Shown in pieces: positions 60,413 through 64,000 of a stretch of DNA of 64,000 bases. The position numbers and the translations under genes are program-made. This DNA is from Otis tarda (lineage: Eukaryota; Chordata; Aves; Otidiformes; Otididae): positions 67,446,987-67,510,986 of the forward strand of contig CM048557.1 of NCBI GenBank assembly GCA_026413225.1, in the 5' to 3' direction. Below the pieces are notes generated by a model, which was not told where the DNA came from, ran no database searches, and worked only from the letters and a program-made list of their open reading frames with translations. How positions within the stretch are numbered: the first letter of the stretch is position 1; each line of letters starts with the position of its first letter.

Positions 60413-61137
60413 CAAATCCAGGCTGGGCAGAGAATGGATGGAGAGCAGCCCTGAGGAGAGGGACTTGGGAGTGCTGGTAGACGAGAAGCTCAACATGAGC
60501 TGGCAATGTGCTTTTGTGGCTCAGAAAGCCAACCACATCCTGGGCTGCACCCCCAGCAGCGTGGGCAGTAGGTCGAGGGAGGGGATTCTGCCCCTCTGCT
60601 CTGCCCTGGTGAGACCCCACCTGCAGCATTGCGTCCGGCTCTGGAGCCCCCAACATCAGAAGGATGTGGAGCTGTTGGAGAGGGTCCAGAGGAGGCCACG
60701 CAGATGCTGAGAGGGCTGGAGCAGCTCTGCTGTGAGGCCAGGCTGAGAGAGCTGGGGCTGTTCAGCCTGGAGAAGAGGAGGCTCCGGGGAGACCTGAGAG
60801 CGGCTCCCAGTGCCTAAAGGGGGCTGCAGGAAAGGTGGGGAGAGACTGTTCAGCAGGGCCTGTTGTGACAGGATGAGGGGTTATGGTCTTAAGCTAGAAG
60901 GAGGTGGATTCAAACTGGATATAAGTAAGAAATTTTTTTACGCTGAGGGTGATGGAGCACTGTCCCAGGTTTCCCAGAGAGGTGGTGTGTGTCCCATCCC
61001 TGGAAACATTCCAGGCCGGGTTGGCCGGGGCTCTGAGCAACCTGATCCGGTTGGAGATGTCCCTGCTTCTTGCAGGGGGGTTGGACTGGATGGGCTTTGA
61101 AGGTCCCTTCCAACCCAAACCATTCTACGATTCTCTA
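60413..61137 (+). mobile_element. CR1 LINE, 5'-truncated copy with decayed ORF2 3' part
   Basis: About 725 bp, the longest mobile element in the window. The first part (60438-60710) is open and encodes the end of the CR1 reverse transcriptase ORF, with [32 protein letters not shown] and [10 protein letters not shown]. The similarity then continues in other frames ([18 protein letters not shown] at about 60747-60800, later KLDISKKFF), so the copy carries frameshifts and is not functional. It ends in the CR1 3' UTR tail (GAAGGTCCCTTCCAACCC, CCATTCTACGATTCT). The 5' edge is approximate. No endonuclease domain is present. Confidence 0.93.
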
Positions 61138-64000
61138 AGTACATATTGCAGTGACAGCTGTTCCAACTTTTAAACTGTTTTTGATTAGTAGCACTCCATT
61201 CCAGGATGACCTTTGAAGGTCCCTTCCAACCCTAACCGTTCTATGATTCTATGATTTGCTCTAATAGAAATGTAGAAGACAGTGTTTGAGTCAAACAAAC
61301 AAAACCCACCAAGAAACCAAAGGTTTGTAGTTTCTTGTAATCAGCTACGAGTACCTGCTATACTGAGCTTTGCCGTTAGTGGTAACAGTATTTATCTCTG
61401 TTAGTAGTTACTCTGTATCAGTAACCAAATAATTATTCTCATCTTTTAATTCTATTATTGCTAAAAATACCTGGAAGATATCAATGTTCTACTTGCCAGT
61501 GATTCTGTCATTACATTACATTAATTAAATGCAAAGTCAGTAATGCTGTCTGTGGTGTTATCTGGAGCTTTACGTTATAGCACTGTGTTACCAGTTGGTT
61601 TTATCTTTGTCACTCTTCAGCTATTTGGAAGGAATAGCTAAACCCAGCTGCACTGTTTATGAGGTTAGAGAAAGATACATTTTTGTTGTTGCTAAAATTA
61701 AAAATATTTTTCAAATTATGCTTTGGACAAATACTTGAAGTCTGACATAGAAGTGGAAGTTGTTCTGATATCAGAGGGAGATCTCTTGGCATATCTATAA
61801 AAAATTTTCCCAAATCTGGCCAAGCTCTATCTCAAAAGATTTTAATTCACAGATGTTTAGTAGAGGCTTATGAGAGTTTGGCAGCTAAATTCTCTGAAGT
61901 TTCTGTCAGAATTGAACAACTTCAGTTTTCTTAAATTCCTTTTCTTTGCTGCTGGTGCTATCTCTGAAGTATATAGGCAGGACCAATAAAAGGAAGAAGC
62001 ACCTGATAGGAATTTCAATGGAGAAAATGGGAGGGAAGTAGAAAGTACAGGTAGCAGGAAACAGAAAATGATCTGAGTGGAAGGCTACTAATCCTATTCT
62101 CACATATCTGTTGTGAAGACCAACTTTTCACCCTGTGTGAAGCACTTGGACACTATGCCAGTAGGACCATAGGAATGCCTACAAGGAATTGAATAATTCC
62201 ATATTAAATGCAGAGTTTAAAGGCCATGTATAAGATAAAGTCTGGGGCTACCTGTTGAATGGAAGAATAGAAAGAAGTATTGAGTAACTGCTTGTTTTCT
62301 GAATGAGCAAGTGTTTCTACAGACAGCTATCTCCTTGACAAGCCTAATTCTTTCCTCAAGCCGTCCCTTACCTCACAATGAATGAGGCAGTGGGTTGGTG
62401 GAAAAAAATTGTGCGTGATCACGTAATGAAGACCTGTATCATGAAGTGCTCTCAGAAAAGGGCTGAATGAAGTTTGTACAGGCAACCTTAAGTGTGACAT
62501 TTCCTGACTTTTGAATTCTTGGCGTTGCATTGTCAATGTTATTTTAACAGAGCTTTTGGGTGTCATAAGTAAAAGCGATGCCTTGGAAGCCTGTATTTCA
62601 TCCTTAGCTCCAGTGAAGCGTTCCTAATCTTTATCTGAATGAGCCTAAAGGGGCTTGTTTGTCAGACTTAGTCAGTGACAAATTGTTCACAGCAGCATTT
62701 TGGAAAACAAACCTCATGCCAAGTTTACAAATGGTCTTCCAAGAATGCACATTTTGCATCTTTCCTGTGCAGCTATGTGGAAAGCCACGTGCACACTCAG
62801 AAGGCATTTGACTGCAGAGCTCAGGAGGTAAGATGTACAGTAGCGTAGGTGGGATGTCTGTGTGGATTTGAGCGGCTTTCTTCTGGAGACTGCGTTTGCA
62901 TTTAATACTTGAAATATAACAAAAGACCACATCCCGTTTCCCTTGTAGTAAAACTGACCGGTTCCTTTGTCAGTTCAGTGGGAACACTAATGAGGGTCCT
63001 CCTTCAGAGAAGCTTGCAGTCTGTGAAGTTGTTAAGCATGTTCTTATTGTTTTTCTATCATTAAGGGCATACTGAACCCCACCAACTTAATGAGGAACAT
63101 ACATCTTTAAAGGCAGTCACATACTTCAGTGCTCTGTTGAACAGTGGTCATTTAAACCTCGTACAACTCTCTAACTCATCCTGTTGACCAAGTACCCATT
63201 CAAATTCCTTGCTTAACTCAAGGGCTGGTTTACAGCCTAGACATGGCTTTGAGCAGCAGCAATGTGGAGCTGTACTGCTTCTCACAGAACTGTAGTAGCA
63301 GAATAGGACTGAAATACCTGGAGAGGCTCTTGATTGCAAGAGTGCATATTGCTCACTCAAAGAATTAAACCTGCACCTTATTTTCAGGTAGCAACTCAGG
63401 AGCACATAAAGCGCGGGCTGTTGGCTTCTGGAGTTGTTTGGGTGGTGGAAACTCTATGATCATGACCCCTGTTTTCCTTGTGGGGTTCCTGGACTTACAT
63501 TCCATGAGGTGCATGATGCCAAAAGTGTGCTCCTGTGAAAAGTATCAGCGAAGTATAGGCTGCCACGTGTGGAACAGTTCATCTGGTTTGCAGTCTGCGT
63601 CCTCCTGATTCTCCGTCTGAAAAGGAGGCAACTGGGAAAGGGCTGTTCAAACTGATCAAGCAGCGCATCCATGACTTTGTTTTTCCCAAGGGTAAGCTGG
63701 GATACTTGGAAGCTTTCCTGCATGCACAGAAAACTGAGACTCCAGGAAGTGCTGTTCCTGCTATTTGGGCACCCCAGATCTTGTCAGATCATAAAGGAAG
63801 GACAGGAAAAATGGTTCACCCAGCCAGAATACCTGAATACTACTCACCTGGTTTGCTTCCTTGCCAAGATGAGACCAACTGTGCTTACATTTTTCCTGAC
63901 AATTTTGTGTTTATACAAGTTTTTTTTTTTTCAGTAATTTTAAAATAATTAATGTGTTTTTAAAAAATAGTGTCTCAAAACAAAGATACAAAATTTTCCT
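61138..64000. other. Gene-free right end of the window
   Basis: Apart from the CR1 tail at 61205-61256 I see no exon, RNA gene or repeat. Short open frames near 63670-63948 lack splice or family support. Confidence 0.5.
61205..61256 (+). mobile_element. Second CR1 3'-end fragment next to the longer copy
   Basis: GATGACCTTTGAAGGTCCCT, then TTCTATGATTCTATGATT, with more than two copies of the CR1 terminal octamer. It lies about 70 bp downstream of the tail of the larger CR1, in the same orientation, and is less diverged at its end. A separate insertion is the simplest reading. Confidence 0.88.

Overview
This is a vertebrate nuclear genome window, and almost certainly a bird. Three intron-bearing genes can be assembled exon by exon, two promoters are CpG-rich, and at least eight CR1 LINE 3' ends carry the typical avian terminal sequence (for example 27945-27991 and 60413-61137). 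The gene order GMFB - CNIH1 - CDKN3 matches the block that flanks BMP4 on human 14q22. I cannot name the species.

Layout. Positions 1-12.7 kb hold GMFB on the plus strand: six coding exons, missing only the initiator exon, followed by a 3' UTR of about 3.8 kb. Positions 12.7-21.2 kb are gene-free. CNIH1 (plus strand) is complete, from a CpG island at 21.2 kb to tandem poly(A) signals at 28.98 kb. A gene-free stretch at 29.0-32.1 kb separates it from the convergent, complete CDKN3 (minus strand; coding 33118-40056), whose CpG island and cell-cycle-type promoter lie at 40.06-40.4 kb. From 40.4 kb to the end I find no credible gene. By synteny this is probably the edge of the BMP4-side gene desert, holding only CR1 fragments and simple repeats.

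The genes do not form a pathway. GMFB acts on Arp2/3-dependent actin branching, CNIH1 on COPII cargo export from the ER, and CDKN3 dephosphorylates CDKs. Their grouping is conserved synteny.

The most interesting signals are at the splicing level. (1) A 48-bp open segment in CNIH1 intron 2 (23224-23271) has a TACTAAC branch point, a pyrimidine tract and a donor. It would insert 16 residues at the exact place where CNIH2/CNIH3 carry their 16-residue extra loop, and it resembles that loop. (2) GMFB intron 4 is an AT-AC U12-type intron. (3) Eleven perfect GATCCC repeats fill nearly half of the 151-bp first intron of CDKN3, close to its 5' splice site. (4) A 32-nt microexon carries the CDKN3 catalytic loop.
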